Origin: Clostridium brassicae
GTDB lineage: Bacteria; Bacillota; Clostridia; Clostridiales; Clostridiaceae
Direction: 5' to 3'
DNA length: 64,000 bases
Assembly (NCBI RefSeq): GCF_026738875.1
Contig: NZ_JAPQFJ010000001.1
Location: forward strand, 310,001 to 374,000
This document shows, piece after piece, positions 53,964-63,336 of the stretch. Position numbers and translations under genes: made by a program. The notes beneath the pieces were generated by a model. It saw nothing but the letters and a program-made list of their open reading frames with translations. It made no database searches and was not told the origin of the DNA. Position 1 is the first letter of the stretch. Each line of letters opens with the position of its first letter.

Positions 53964-55562
53964 ATGTTAGGAATATTTACAAAAGGAAAGGCTTTAGCAT
54001 ATGTTAAAAATTTATGGGCTAAAGAGGAAAAAAGAAAAAGAGATTTTAAAAAAATAAGCAAATACAATAAATTATTAACTCAAAGTGAAGAAAATCTAGT
54101 AGATAATCAAACATGGAATGATTTAGATATGGATCAGGTTTTCTCTAAAATAGATAGGGCTTTGACTACTCCTGGAGAAAATGTGTTGTACGACATGCTA
54201 CGAAAACCTCTTTATAATAAGGAGAAGCTTAGAGAAAGAGGTGAAATAATAAAGTTATTTCAAAAAGACTCAGAGTTAAGAGAAAAAATTCAAATTCAAT
54301 TATTGAAAGTGTATAAGCAAAAAAATGGTGATGTATTAGCGCTTTTATGGGATGATTTAAAAGAAAATAAGTTGCTTAAGGTATTGTTCTTAATATTAGG
54401 TAATATGCCTTTAGTGTTTCTTGTATTATCAATTTTTTATGGATTAAAAATGACGATTATACCTATTATTGTAATCTTATATCCTATAAATTTATTTATA
54501 CATTATAAAATTAATTCTACAATACGTTCACAGGTTGAAGCTATATCTTATTTTTCTAGTATATTAAGGGCAGCTAAATATATATCTAACTTAAAAGTGG
54601 ATGAGATTTCTAATCAAATAAATAAATTGAATGATATTTTAAATAAAGTTAAAGAAGTTAGTAAGAACTCAGCTAGTATTGGAAGAATAGAAGGTATAGA
54701 TGTTTTAGGGGATTACTTTACAATCTTGTTCTTAATTGAGGAAAGAGCTTATTATAAATTGACTACAGTAATTAATAAAAATAGGGATGAACTAAAAGAA
54801 TTGTATAAGATAATTGGAGAAATAGATGCTTATATTTCAATTGCATCATATAGAGAAAGTGCTAAATATTATACAGAGCCTGAGTTTGTAGAAGAAAAGG
54901 CTTATTTAAATATTAAAGAAGGTATTCACCCTTTAATTAAAAATCCAGTAGCAAATTCTCTCACTTTAAATAAAAATGGCATAATATTAACTGGTACAAA
55001 TATGTCAGGAAAATCTACTTTTTTAAGGATGATAGGATTAAATATGCTTCTTTCTCAAACAATATATACTAGTTTAGCTAAGGAATATAAAGGCTCATTT
55101 TTAAATATTATAACTTCTATTAGTCCTGAGGATAGTGTGGAAAAAGGTAAAAGCTATTATTTAGGAGAAGCAGAAGCTATGCTTAGAATAATAAAAGCGG
55201 TAGATAGTGATATTACTGTTTTTTGTATGATAGATGAAATTTTTAGGGGAACTAATCCAATAGAAAGAGTGAGTGCTGCAAGTGAAATATTAAAATATTT
55301 AATTAAAGGTAACTGCTTACCTGTTGTTGCTACTCATGATCATGAATTAACGAAGATAGTGAAGGATAGATATCGATGTTATTATTTTTCTGAAATGGTT
55401 GATGAAGATGAAGGATTGAAATTTGACTATGAAATAAAACAAGGAGTATCACCAACTACAAATGCTATAAAATTATTAAGGTATTTAGGATATCCTAAGG
55501 AGATAACAGAAAAAGCTTATGAGCAAGTTAAGAGAGATATTAATTATATAGAAGATAATTAA
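53964..55562 (+). CDS. Membrane-associated MutS-family ATPase
   Basis: A 532-residue protein with the MutS core and ATPase but no mismatch-recognition domain. The N terminus (DMDQVFSKIDRALTTPGENVLYDMLRKP) matches the MutS lever/core start. Two adjacent hydrophobic segments lie at about 137-175, unusual for MutS relatives. The ATPase has Walker A TGTNMSGKSTFLR (about 343-355), Walker B CMIDEIFRGTNP, the signature-like ERVSAASEIL and the switch His in THDHE. Similar short membrane MutS-like proteins are widespread and uncharacterised. It is not the mismatch-repair MutS or MutS2 (no Smr domain). Confidence 0.85.
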   Translation: MLGIFTKGKALAYVKNLWAKEEKRKRDFKKISKYNKLLTQSEENLVDNQTWNDLDMDQVFSKIDRALTTPGENVLYDMLRKPLYNKEKLRERGEIIKLFQKDSELREKIQIQLLKVYKQKNGDVLALLWDDLKENKLLKVLFLILGNMPLVFLVLSIFYGLKMTIIPIIVILYPINLFIHYKINSTIRSQVEAISYFSSILRAAKYISNLKVDEISNQINKLNDILNKVKEVSKNSASIGRIEGIDVLGDYFTILFLIEERAYYKLTTVINKNRDELKELYKIIGEIDAYISIASYRESAKYYTEPEFVEEKAYLNIKEGIHPLIKNPVANSLTLNKNGIILTGTNMSGKSTFLRMIGLNMLLSQTIYTSLAKEYKGSFLNIITSISPEDSVEKGKSYYLGEAEAMLRIIKAVDSDITVFCMIDEIFRGTNPIERVSAASEILKYLIKGNCLPVVATHDHELTKIVKDRYRCYYFSEMVDEDEGLKFDYEIKQGVSPTTNAIKLLRYLGYPKEITEKAYEQVKRDINYIEDN

Positions 55563-55706
55563 TGTCGAAAAAACACAAAACATATTTATTTTTTTTATAT
55601 GTGTGCTATAATATGTATAGATTATTATCGGATATTAATTATTGATTTCAATAAGGATACTTGGTAAAGATTATATACAAAATTTATAACAAAAGGGGAC
55701 AGAACA

Positions 55707-57518
55707 ATGAAAACTTTAGAACAAAAGAGTACACATATAAAATACAAAATTATGCTATCTATTATTGCAAGTGGATTAATAATAATATTAGTTACATCAT
55801 TTTTGGATATTATGAATGTAAGAAAACAAAATACAAAAGAACTTGAATTAATCAAGGCTAAGTCATTTCAGTATTATAATCAAATGATAGAGGATAATGT
55901 TCAAATAGCTTTAGGAACTATGAATTATTACTATGATATGTATAAGAAAGGAATATTAACGGAAAAAGATGCTAAAACTTATGCAATTGATGCAGTTAAA
56001 AAATTAAGGTATGGAAAAGATGAATCAGGATATTTTTGGATAGATGATACAAAAGGAATACTTATTGGACATCCCATGATATCCCACCAAGAGGGAAAGA
56101 ATAGAATGGATGATAGAGATCCTAATGGTGTAAAAATGGTAGCGGAAATAATTCAAAAGGCGATAGATTCGCCAAAAGGTGGATTTTTAGATTTTATGTG
56201 GGAAAAGCCAGAAGATGTTGGAACTGGCAAATTAACGCCTAAAAGATCATATTCTAAGTTATTTAAACCATGGGGATACATAATAAGTACAGGAAATTAT
56301 ATAGATGATATTTATGCTTCTATAAACAACGAAGAAATTTCACTTAAAAATCAATTAAATAAAAATATAATGACAAAATCAATTCTTTCGGTAATGTTTA
56401 TAATAGGATTAGTATTAATAAGTATTATTTTAAGTAAGAAGATATCTAATCCTATAGCAGATATAACAAACAATATTGGACAAGATGAGGATGGAAATAT
56501 AAGAATAAATAAATTAGAAATTCAGTCAAAAGATGAAATAGGATATTTGGCTGAAGCTATAAATGACATGACAGGTCAAGTGAGAGATTTTTTATATGAG
56601 ACTCAGGATCATATTGAAGTTTTAAATAATAATATTAAGAAAGATGATGACTTGCTTTTTAATATAAAAGAGGCTGTAGATAATAATTCTGGAGAAATAT
56701 CTCTTGTAAATGAAGAAATTAATTTAGGAGCTAGCTCTATAGAAGATATAAAAGAAACTTTATATCAAGTTCAAAAGGCTTTATCAGATATATCACAAAA
56801 AACAGAAGAAACAACAGCAGTAACTATAGAAGTTACTGAAAGAGCTAATAATTTAAGAAGAATTTCTTCGGATGCAAAAAATAATACAGAAATGGTTTAT
56901 AAAGAAGTTAAGGAAAGTATAGAATTATCATTAAAAGAAATAGAAACTGTAAAAGAAATAAAAGTATTAACTAATCAAATTAATGAAATTGCCGAGCAGA
57001 CTAATCTTATTTCTTTAAATGCAGCTATTCAAGCGGCAAATACTGAAGGTGGAAATAAAGCATTTGCTGTTGTTGCAGATGAGATAAAGAAATTGGCGGA
57101 AAATACAAAAGATAATATTAAAAACATACAAGATATGACTGAAAAAATAATAGGTACAGTAAATAATCTAGCTAATAGTACTTTAAAAATAATTGATTTC
57201 GTAGATAAAGATGTACTTCCTCAATATAACAAGTTTACAGAAGCAGCTGATTCATACTCTAATGATGCAGAAAATATAAATTGTGTAATTACGGATTTAA
57301 ATGCTACACTAGAAGAAATAACAGCTTCATCAAATGCAATATTAGATAAAACAGATATTGTAACTAATAACCTTATAAAAACTGCTAATAGTATGAATAG
57401 TATTGAGAGCGAAAATAAAAAAGTGGTTAATGAAATAGCAGAAATAAAAGAGAATTCAGAGCATAACTTAGGTGAAATTTCTGGATTAAAGACATTTATA
57501 GAAAAATTTGATATTTAA
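55707..57518 (+). CDS. Methyl-accepting chemotaxis protein with sCache domain
   Basis: A 603-residue receptor. TM1 (about 14-34), an extracellular single-Cache domain (about 40-205; YGKDESGYFWIDD, then HPMISHQEGKN, GGFLDFMWEKP and PWGYIISTGNYID), TM2 (about 222-243), HAMP (about 245-297) and the signalling coiled coil to the end. The hairpin tip contains INEIAEQTNLISLNAAIQAA and FAVVADEIKKLAE, which contacts CheA/CheW. Small Cache domains of this type often bind short organic acids. Monocistronic; the ribosome site is GGGGACAG and TATAAT lies near 55610. Confidence 0.93.
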   Translation: MKTLEQKSTHIKYKIMLSIIASGLIIILVTSFLDIMNVRKQNTKELELIKAKSFQYYNQMIEDNVQIALGTMNYYYDMYKKGILTEKDAKTYAIDAVKKLRYGKDESGYFWIDDTKGILIGHPMISHQEGKNRMDDRDPNGVKMVAEIIQKAIDSPKGGFLDFMWEKPEDVGTGKLTPKRSYSKLFKPWGYIISTGNYIDDIYASINNEEISLKNQLNKNIMTKSILSVMFIIGLVLISIILSKKISNPIADITNNIGQDEDGNIRINKLEIQSKDEIGYLAEAINDMTGQVRDFLYETQDHIEVLNNNIKKDDDLLFNIKEAVDNNSGEISLVNEEINLGASSIEDIKETLYQVQKALSDISQKTEETTAVTIEVTERANNLRRISSDAKNNTEMVYKEVKESIELSLKEIETVKEIKVLTNQINEIAEQTNLISLNAAIQAANTEGGNKAFAVVADEIKKLAENTKDNIKNIQDMTEKIIGTVNNLANSTLKIIDFVDKDVLPQYNKFTEAADSYSNDAENINCVITDLNATLEEITASSNAILDKTDIVTNNLIKTANSMNSIESENKKVVNEIAEIKENSEHNLGEISGLKTFIEKFDI

Positions 57519-57576
57519 ATATATAAAGAACTATTTAAAAAATATATTTAGTTAAAATAAAAAAAGGGGCGAAGTT

Positions 57577-58758
57577 ATGTTTTCTAAAAAAATTACAAAT
57601 AATTTAAAAAGGTCTTCTTGGATAAGGGCTATGTTTGAAGAGGGTGTAAAGCTTGCTGAAAAGTGTGGGGCAGATAAAGTATATGATTACAGCTTGGGAA
57701 ATCCTTATGCAGAACCACCTAAAGAAGTTGAAGAAGCACTTAAAAAATACATATTAAGTGATGAAAAAGGTATTCATAAATATATGAATAATGCAGGCTT
57801 TGTTGACACAAGAGAAAAAGTTGCAAGGCATCTTGAAAAGGAAAGTGGAATTAGTCTTTCAAATGAAAATGTAGTAATGACAGTTGGTGCAGCAGGTGGG
57901 TTAAATGTTGTTTTAAAATCACTTTTAAATGATGGTGATGAAGTTATTGTATTTGCACCATACTTTGTTGAATATAATTTTTATGTTGATAATCATGGAG
58001 GAAAAATAGTTGTTGTTCCTCCGGATGTTTCAAATTTTGAACCGGATTTAAATAAGTTTGAAAAAAGTATAACACCTAGGACAAAAGCTATAATTATAAA
58101 CACTCCGAATAATCCAACAGGAGTTATATATAGTCAAGAAAAATTAGAAAAAATTAATGATATTATTAAAAGAAAAGAAAAATTATATGGAACAACTATA
58201 TTTGTGATTTCTGATGAGCCTTATAGTGAGATAATTTATGATGGATTAAAATTACCTAGTATCCTTAATATTTTCCATAATTCAATTATAGTAAATTCAT
58301 TTAGTAAGTCATTAGGGCTTGCTGGAGAAAGAATAGGATATATTGTTGCAAGTAGTAGAATTAAAGATGTAAAGGTCTTTATAGAAGCTTTAAGTTTTTG
58401 CAATAGAACTTTAGGTTTTGTAAATGCGCCAGCATTATTCCAAAAAGTTGTAGGAGATTCACTTAATTCTAAAGTAGATATAGAAGAATATAAAAAAAGA
58501 AGAGATTTTTTATATGAAAATTTAACAAGGATAGGATTCGAATGTATAAAGCCTCAAGGAGCATTTTATCTTTTCCCAAAAGCGTTAATAGAAGATGACG
58601 TAGAATTTGCTAAAAGAGCATTAAAATATAATTTACTTATAGTACCTGGAAGCGGATTTGAATGTCCAGGATATTTTAGACTATCTTATTGTGTAAAATG
58701 GGATACTATAGAAAATTCTATTCAAGCCTTTGAAAAGTTAGCAGAAGAATTTAAATAA
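57577..58758 (+). CDS. Class I/II pyridoxal-phosphate aminotransferase
   Basis: A 393-residue fold-type I aminotransferase. The PLP Lys is Lys244 in SFSKSLGLAGERIGY; other active-site residues are Asn178-Asn179 (TPNNPTGV), Asp213 and Tyr216 (SDEPYSE), with a C-terminal Arg in GYFRLSYC that binds the substrate carboxylate. This subgroup is usually annotated as aspartate or broad-specificity aminotransferase, and the amino donor cannot be told from sequence. Single gene with AAAAAGGGGCGAAG before ATG, closed by a strong terminator. Confidence 0.9.
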   Translation: MFSKKITNNLKRSSWIRAMFEEGVKLAEKCGADKVYDYSLGNPYAEPPKEVEEALKKYILSDEKGIHKYMNNAGFVDTREKVARHLEKESGISLSNENVVMTVGAAGGLNVVLKSLLNDGDEVIVFAPYFVEYNFYVDNHGGKIVVVPPDVSNFEPDLNKFEKSITPRTKAIIINTPNNPTGVIYSQEKLEKINDIIKRKEKLYGTTIFVISDEPYSEIIYDGLKLPSILNIFHNSIIVNSFSKSLGLAGERIGYIVASSRIKDVKVFIEALSFCNRTLGFVNAPALFQKVVGDSLNSKVDIEEYKKRRDFLYENLTRIGFECIKPQGAFYLFPKALIEDDVEFAKRALKYNLLIVPGSGFECPGYFRLSYCVKWDTIENSIQAFEKLAEEFK

Positions 58759-58762
58759 AAAA

Positions 58763-58807
58763 AGAAACAATTGTAATTTTTTAATACAATTGTTTCTTTT
58801 TTTATTC
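58763..58807 (+). terminator. Terminator after the aminotransferase
   Basis: AGAAACAATTGTA (58763-58775) and complement (58785-58797), followed by a run of ten T-rich bases. Confidence 0.92.
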
Positions 58808-59055
58808 TAGTCTACTTTAAATGTTTGAATTTCTTTATGAAAATTTTCTACAAGTTTTTACTGTTTTAGTAACGTATATTTCATTAAGAGAAAGATTTAA
58901 TTAAATTAGTTAAAATATACAAGTTAAAGTATATAAGTAATATCAGTGAAATTGAAAGTGTATGCATACATTTGACTGGGAATTATGGTGGATTTACAAT
59001 GTAATTAAGTTGAAGGAAAATGGACAAAATTAGAATTTTGGCAGGAGGAATGGGA

Positions 59056-59577
59056 ATGAAAACTAAAAGAATTATTTTAATTGGACTTTTTGCAGCGATA
59101 TGTTTTATAGGAACTTATGCTCATATTCCAATAAGTTTTGGCGGAAGTAATTCTATGATACATTTAGGAACAACAGCTATATTTATTGCAGCTATTTTGA
59201 TTGGTAAGGATGCAGGGCTGGCAGCAGCGATAGGATGTGCTTTGTTTGATGCTATGGATCCTATGTTTCAAGTTTGGGTTTTGCCTACATTTATAATAAA
59301 AGGACTAACAGGGTATGCAGTTGGTATAATAGCATTTGCAAGAAATAAAAAGGGGAACAGTATGGTGCAAAATATTTTAGCTTTTATAGTTGGCGGAGTT
59401 GTTTCGTTAGTTGGATATTTTATTGTAAATTGGCTTGTATTTGTGGGTTTTCATACAGCCGTACTAAAAATGATAACATCTTTAGCTACAACAGGTATAG
59501 CAGTAGCAATAACTATACCTATTGCAGCAGCTGTTAAGCCAATAATAAATAAAAGTGGAATTAAATTAGAATCTTAA
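59056..59577 (+). CDS. ECF transporter substrate-binding (S) component
   Basis: A 173-residue membrane protein with about five or six helices. ATG 59056 is chosen with AGGAGG 7 bases before it; upstream in-frame ATGs (59020, 59050) are poorly placed. The start MKTKRIILIGLFAAICFIGTYAHIPIS, the GGSNSMIHLGTTAIFIAAILIGKDAGLAAAIGCALFD region and the small-residue helices fit the ECF S-component family of the RibU/YpaA-like Pfam group. Such proteins capture vitamins and dock on a shared EcfAAT module encoded elsewhere. No riboswitch was recognised upstream, so the vitamin is unknown. Confidence 0.82.
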   Translation: MKTKRIILIGLFAAICFIGTYAHIPISFGGSNSMIHLGTTAIFIAAILIGKDAGLAAAIGCALFDAMDPMFQVWVLPTFIIKGLTGYAVGIIAFARNKKGNSMVQNILAFIVGGVVSLVGYFIVNWLVFVGFHTAVLKMITSLATTGIAVAITIPIAAAVKPIINKSGIKLES

Positions 59578-59649
59578 TTTAAAATATTTTAAATTAAGTA
59601 TAAAATATGTAATAAGATTTAAATTAGAATATGATTTTACTTTGGTAAA

Positions 59650-59681
59650 AAAGATTCTGCTTTTAGTAGAATCTTTTTTTA
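59650..59681 (+). terminator. Terminator after the S component
   Basis: AAAGATTCTGC and GTAGAATCTTT arms followed by TTTTTT. The rest of 59578-59911 holds no gene; its right end should contain the promoter of the GAF-kinase gene. Confidence 0.88.
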
Positions 59682-59911
59682 TTATAATAAAAAATAAGAC
59701 CTTAATTTTATTATAAAAATTTTAAAAAAGTATAAATAATAAAATGATTATTATGGATATTGTAATCATAAATAACTCTTTTGTTAATATACACCTAAAG
59801 AATAACTCTTATTTGTCGATATATAACATATTTAGTGAGATTAATAGTTGTAAATTATAGAAAAATTACCTTAAATTTTTTTATAATTAAAATTGCAAGG
59901 AGGAAGTATAT

Positions 59912-61090
59912 ATGGAAGGTTACATAAAAACAAAGGATAAAAATACTGAAAACTATCGTGCGGAATCTAGGAAGCTTGAACATGTACTATCAAGAACTTC
60001 ATCTAAACTTATAAGCATTAGTTTGGATAAAGAATATTTAATTGAATCTTGCTTAGAAGAAATAGGAGAGGAAACAAAGTCTTCTAGAGCGTATGTTTTT
60101 TTATTTAAAAATAATTTAGAGTATATGGATAATGTTTATGAATGGTGTGATAAAGGAGTTAGCTCTGAAAAGGATAATCTTCAAAATATGAAAACTGAAA
60201 TATGTCCTTGGTGGATGAAAAAATTAAAAAACAATGAAATTATCACTATTGAAGATGTAGAAAAAATGCCTTTAGAAGCAGATATTGAAAAAGAAATTCT
60301 TTTAGAACAGGGCATAAAATCTCTTATTGTTTTACCACTTTTCAATAAAGATAGTTTAATGGGGTATGTAGGGTTAGACAATACTTTTGAAAACAAGAAA
60401 TGGAGTGATCAAATTCAACTTATATTAAAACTAATAGCTGAAACATTTTCAGGTGCTCTTTCAAGATTACAAGATGAAAAAGAACTTAGACATGTTAATG
60501 ATGAGTTAAGTAAAAAAGAAAAATATATAAATAATTTAAAGGCACAGATTGTTCAGCATGAGGAAATGTTAAAACTTAGTCAAAGTAAAGAATTATTGAG
60601 ACCAATAGGGTTAAATAAAGAAAATTTAAATGAAATTATAAACTATGTAATAGATATTTTAAGTTTTGACATGATAGTTTTTGATAAGATAGAATTAAAC
60701 CTTTCAGAAAACATACCTTCTATATTATGTAACAAAGTAGAGATTAGTCAAGTAATTATGAACATACTTAAAAATGCGATATATGAGATGAGTAAAAAGG
60801 CAGAAGACTTAGAAGAAAATGAAAAAACATACTCTAATATTCTGAAAATAGAAACTTATACAAAAGATTGTTATTTAGTTTGTGAGATATCTGATAATGG
60901 AATGGGATTTTCTGATGAGGTTAAATACAGATTATTTGAACCTTTCTTTTCAACAAAAAAGATAGGAGAAGGAACTGGACTTGGATTAGCTTTAGCATAT
61001 GATATTATTACAAATAAACATAATGGAGAAATAAGAGCAACTGAGAGTCAATGGGATGGTGCTAAATTTATCATTAAATTCCATATTTAA
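59912..61090 (+). CDS. GAF-domain histidine-kinase-like protein lacking an H box
   Basis: A 392-residue soluble protein. A GAF sensor (about 35-188: SRAYVFLFKNN, EICPWWMKKL, SLIVLPLFNKDSLMGYVGLDN) is followed by a coiled coil (about 190-225) and an HATPase domain with N box VIMNILKNAIYEM, G1 DNGMGF, F box FEPFFSTK and G2 GEGTGLGLAL. Between IVQHEEMLKLSQ and NEIINYVIDIL, where relatives carry the phospho-acceptor His (AHEINNPL) and DHp helices, about 50-70 residues are missing. The nucleotide site is intact but no acceptor is visible. Monocistronic, AAGGAGG site. Confidence 0.88.
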   Translation: MEGYIKTKDKNTENYRAESRKLEHVLSRTSSKLISISLDKEYLIESCLEEIGEETKSSRAYVFLFKNNLEYMDNVYEWCDKGVSSEKDNLQNMKTEICPWWMKKLKNNEIITIEDVEKMPLEADIEKEILLEQGIKSLIVLPLFNKDSLMGYVGLDNTFENKKWSDQIQLILKLIAETFSGALSRLQDEKELRHVNDELSKKEKYINNLKAQIVQHEEMLKLSQSKELLRPIGLNKENLNEIINYVIDILSFDMIVFDKIELNLSENIPSILCNKVEISQVIMNILKNAIYEMSKKAEDLEENEKTYSNILKIETYTKDCYLVCEISDNGMGFSDEVKYRLFEPFFSTKKIGEGTGLGLALAYDIITNKHNGEIRATESQWDGAKFIIKFHI

Positions 61091-61111
61091 ATCATGAAAA
61101 TACATTTATAG

Positions 61112-61199
61112 TAATTAGGTTGCTACATAATTTTAGTAGGTGTAAAGTTATTTTTAAGGTTTTTGCTAAAGTGAATTATGAGGCAACCTAATTAGATTT
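61112..61199 (+). terminator. Long hairpin after the GAF-kinase gene
   Basis: TAATTAGGTTGC (61112-61123) pairs with GCAACCTAATTA (61183-61194), with further pairing inside (ATAATT/AATTAT), followed by GATTTT. It probably terminates the gene ending at 61090. Confidence 0.6.
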
Positions 61200-61225
61200 T
61201 CAGAAAATAAATATAAGAAATACCT

Positions 61226-61264
61226 ATCTGTTTATTAAAATTAGTATTATTTTAATAAACAGAT
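61226..61264 (-). terminator. Hairpin overlapping the ilvE 3' end
   Basis: Perfect 15-bp arms (61226-61240 and 61250-61264, 9-base loop). The right arm contains the ilvE stop codon. A weak T-rich stretch follows on the minus strand. Confidence 0.65.
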
Positions 61265-62166
61265 GTACAGGAAGAAATATATTTTTTTATTTTACCTATT
61301 GTTAGGTCTGAAAATATTTCCTTTATATTTTTACATACTTGTCCTGGAGTACCATTACTAACTTCTCTATCATCTACTTTTATAATAGGAGTAACTTCCA
61401 TAGCAGTTCCACTAAAGAATAATTCATCAGCAGCATAGAGTTCTGTTCTTGTAATGCTTCTTTCAACTACCTCTATTCCTAATTCTTCTTTGGCTAGTGT
61501 TATAACAAGTTCTCTGGTTATACCCTCTAAAATATTGTCACAAGGAGGAGGCGTGATGAGTTTGCCCTTCCTTACCATAAATATGTTTTCTCCAGGACCT
61601 TCACAAACATGACCAAGTTGAGTTAAGAATATAGCTTCATCATATCCTCTACTAGTAACTTCTAATGAAGCCAATGCAGAGTTAAGATAAGATGCTGTGG
61701 CTTTAACTCTTGGAGGAAGCATATTATCATTTAATCTTGTCCAAGAAGTTACTGCAACATTAAGAGCTTCTTTTCCGGTATAACTTCCTAAAGGCTGGCA
61801 GTATATAACTATACGGTCATCATCATCATTGAGAGTTGGACCTAGGCTATTAGAACCTTTAAAAGCTATTGGTCTTATATAAGTTGTAGTTTTACAATTA
61901 TTTTTTTTTAAGAGTTCTATTGTTAAATTACAGAGTTCTTCTACTGTATAAGGCAACTTGATATTTAAGGCCTTGCAAGATTGAAGGAATCTAACGTAAT
62001 GTTCCTTTAATTTAAACACATAAAGTTGACTATTTTCTTTATTCCAATAAGCTCTTATCCCCTCAAAGCATGCAAGGCCATAATTAAAGGCCTTAGATCT
62101 GATGCTTATGTGAATATCATCCTCTTTTATAAAATTCCCCTGATAAAATGCATAGTAATTATTCAT
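61252..62166 (-). CDS. ilvE: Branched-chain amino acid aminotransferase
   Basis: A 304-residue class IV (fold type IV) aminotransferase for the last step of valine, leucine and isoleucine synthesis. The PLP Lys is Lys155 in PPRVKATASYLNS. Other marks are FNYGLACFEGIRAY (about 27-40), EAIFLTQLGHVCEGPGENIF, EGITRELVI and ELFFSGTAMEVTPI. Length and motifs agree with IlvE rather than D-amino-acid transaminase or ADC lyase, and its divergent neighbours ilvN and ilvC support this. The ribosome site is AAGGGGGC. Confidence 0.93.
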   Translation of the reverse strand: MNNYYAFYQGNFIKEDDIHISIRSKAFNYGLACFEGIRAYWNKENSQLYVFKLKEHYVRFLQSCKALNIKLPYTVEELCNLTIELLKKNNCKTTTYIRPIAFKGSNSLGPTLNDDDDRIVIYCQPLGSYTGKEALNVAVTSWTRLNDNMLPPRVKATASYLNSALASLEVTSRGYDEAIFLTQLGHVCEGPGENIFMVRKGKLITPPPCDNILEGITRELVITLAKEELGIEVVERSITRTELYAADELFFSGTAMEVTPIIKVDDREVSNGTPGQVCKNIKEIFSDLTIGKIKKYISSCTSVY

Positions 62167-62624
62167 AATAAAGCCCCCTTGTTTGATAAAATATTGTTTT
62201 ATACTCGTTTAGAAAACAGAATTCATGTATATATTTATAGAAAAAGTGAAATATCGATATTAAAGGATAATTTCATTTAAAATTACATTGTTTATACATA
62301 AATTATGTTATAAAAACCCAAATTTTTTTCGAATGTTATGGTTTAATTATAAATTTTAAAACCTTTTTTTTATAATGTCAATACAAAATGAAATAAAAAT
62401 ATAATGAAAATTCATTTTTCTTAAAAATTTTAAAATTTGAATAATAAAATTTCATAATGAAATTCAAATGAATTTGAAAATAAAACAGTTTAATTTTAAA
62501 AAATATAAATACCTATAAAGCTTGCAAAAATAACGTTTACAATGAGGGGAATATACTGAAATATGCATTAAAAAAATCAAAATAAAATTCGAAATTGCAA
62601 GTTTGAAATTTTTCTGAAAATTGA
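62167..62624. other. Intergenic interval between divergent ilv genes
   Basis: No gene. Very AT-rich, with short dyads around GAAATTCAAATGAATTTG (near 62459). No T-box leader motif (AGGGTGG followed by ACCGCG) was found on either strand, so control of the ilv genes is not by an obvious tRNA-sensing leader. Confidence 0.5.
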
Positions 62625-62653
62625 TTGACGATGAAAAAAATATATGCTAAAAT
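62625..62653 (+). promoter_or_regulatory. Promoter of ilvN-ilvC
   Basis: TTGACG (62625-62630), exactly 17 bases, TAAAAT (62648-62653). The transcript would start about 45 bases before the ilvN GTG, leaving no room for a long leader. Confidence 0.75.
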
Positions 62654-62707
62654 TACTGACAAGATTTGACTAGGAAGGATATTTTCTTTTGAAAGGAGAT
62701 GATTTGA

Positions 62708-63229
62708 GTGAAATCTTATGTGGTATCTGTAATAGTCGATAATAATGAAGGACAACTTCTGAGGATATGTCAATTGTTTAATAGAAGGGGATATAACTTG
62801 GAAAGTGTTACGGCAGGTGAAACGGAAACAAAAAATATATCTAGGCTTACTTTAATAGTAAAAGCAGAAAGAGAAGAAGTTATACAGCAAATAGTGAAGC
62901 AGATAAAAAAACTGGAATGTGTATATAATGCAATAGTTCTAGAAGAAAAAAATTCAATATGTAAACAAATGATGTTTATAAAAGTTAAAGCTGAAAAAGA
63001 AAAAAAGCAGGAAATAGTAAATATAGTTAACATTTTCAGGGGTTCAATAGCTGATGTTGCAGAAGATAGTTTAACTATAGAAATTACAGGTGATGAAAAT
63101 AAATTAGAAGGATTAAAAAACGTGTTATTACCTTTTGGTATTTTAGAAATAGCAAGTAGTGGTTTTATTGCTATTGAAAGGGGAGTTCCAGTTTTATCTG
63201 ATGTATACTGTAAATCCTCAATAGTTTAG
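62708..63229 (+). CDS. ilvN: Acetolactate synthase small (regulatory) subunit
   Basis: A 173-residue regulatory subunit. An N-terminal ACT domain (about 3-75; NNEGQLLRICQLFNRRGYNLESVTAGETE) binds valine, and a C-terminal domain (about 80-165) ends in GVPVLSDVYCK. Length is that of the IlvH/IlvN class. GTG start at 62708 with AAAGGAGATGA before it. ilvC follows after 155 bases with no gene or terminator. The catalytic subunit ilvB is not in the window. Confidence 0.92.
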   Translation: MKSYVVSVIVDNNEGQLLRICQLFNRRGYNLESVTAGETETKNISRLTLIVKAEREEVIQQIVKQIKKLECVYNAIVLEEKNSICKQMMFIKVKAEKEKKQEIVNIVNIFRGSIADVAEDSLTIEITGDENKLEGLKNVLLPFGILEIASSGFIAIERGVPVLSDVYCKSSIV

Positions 63230-63336
63230 ACAGGGGCGCTACAACTATAGATAATAGTTTTTAGGTTTGGACAAAGTTTAAAGTTCTGTTTCAAGCAAAA
63301 AATCTATTTATGGAATATCAAAAGATAAATATATAA

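Noticed and set aside
53964-55562. Mismatch repair MutS or MutS2
   Set aside because: No mismatch-binding domain, no Smr domain, much shorter, and it carries hydrophobic segments.
58900-59055. Vitamin riboswitch before the ECF S component
   Set aside because: No FMN, TPP, preQ1, folate or cobalamin motif could be matched by eye.
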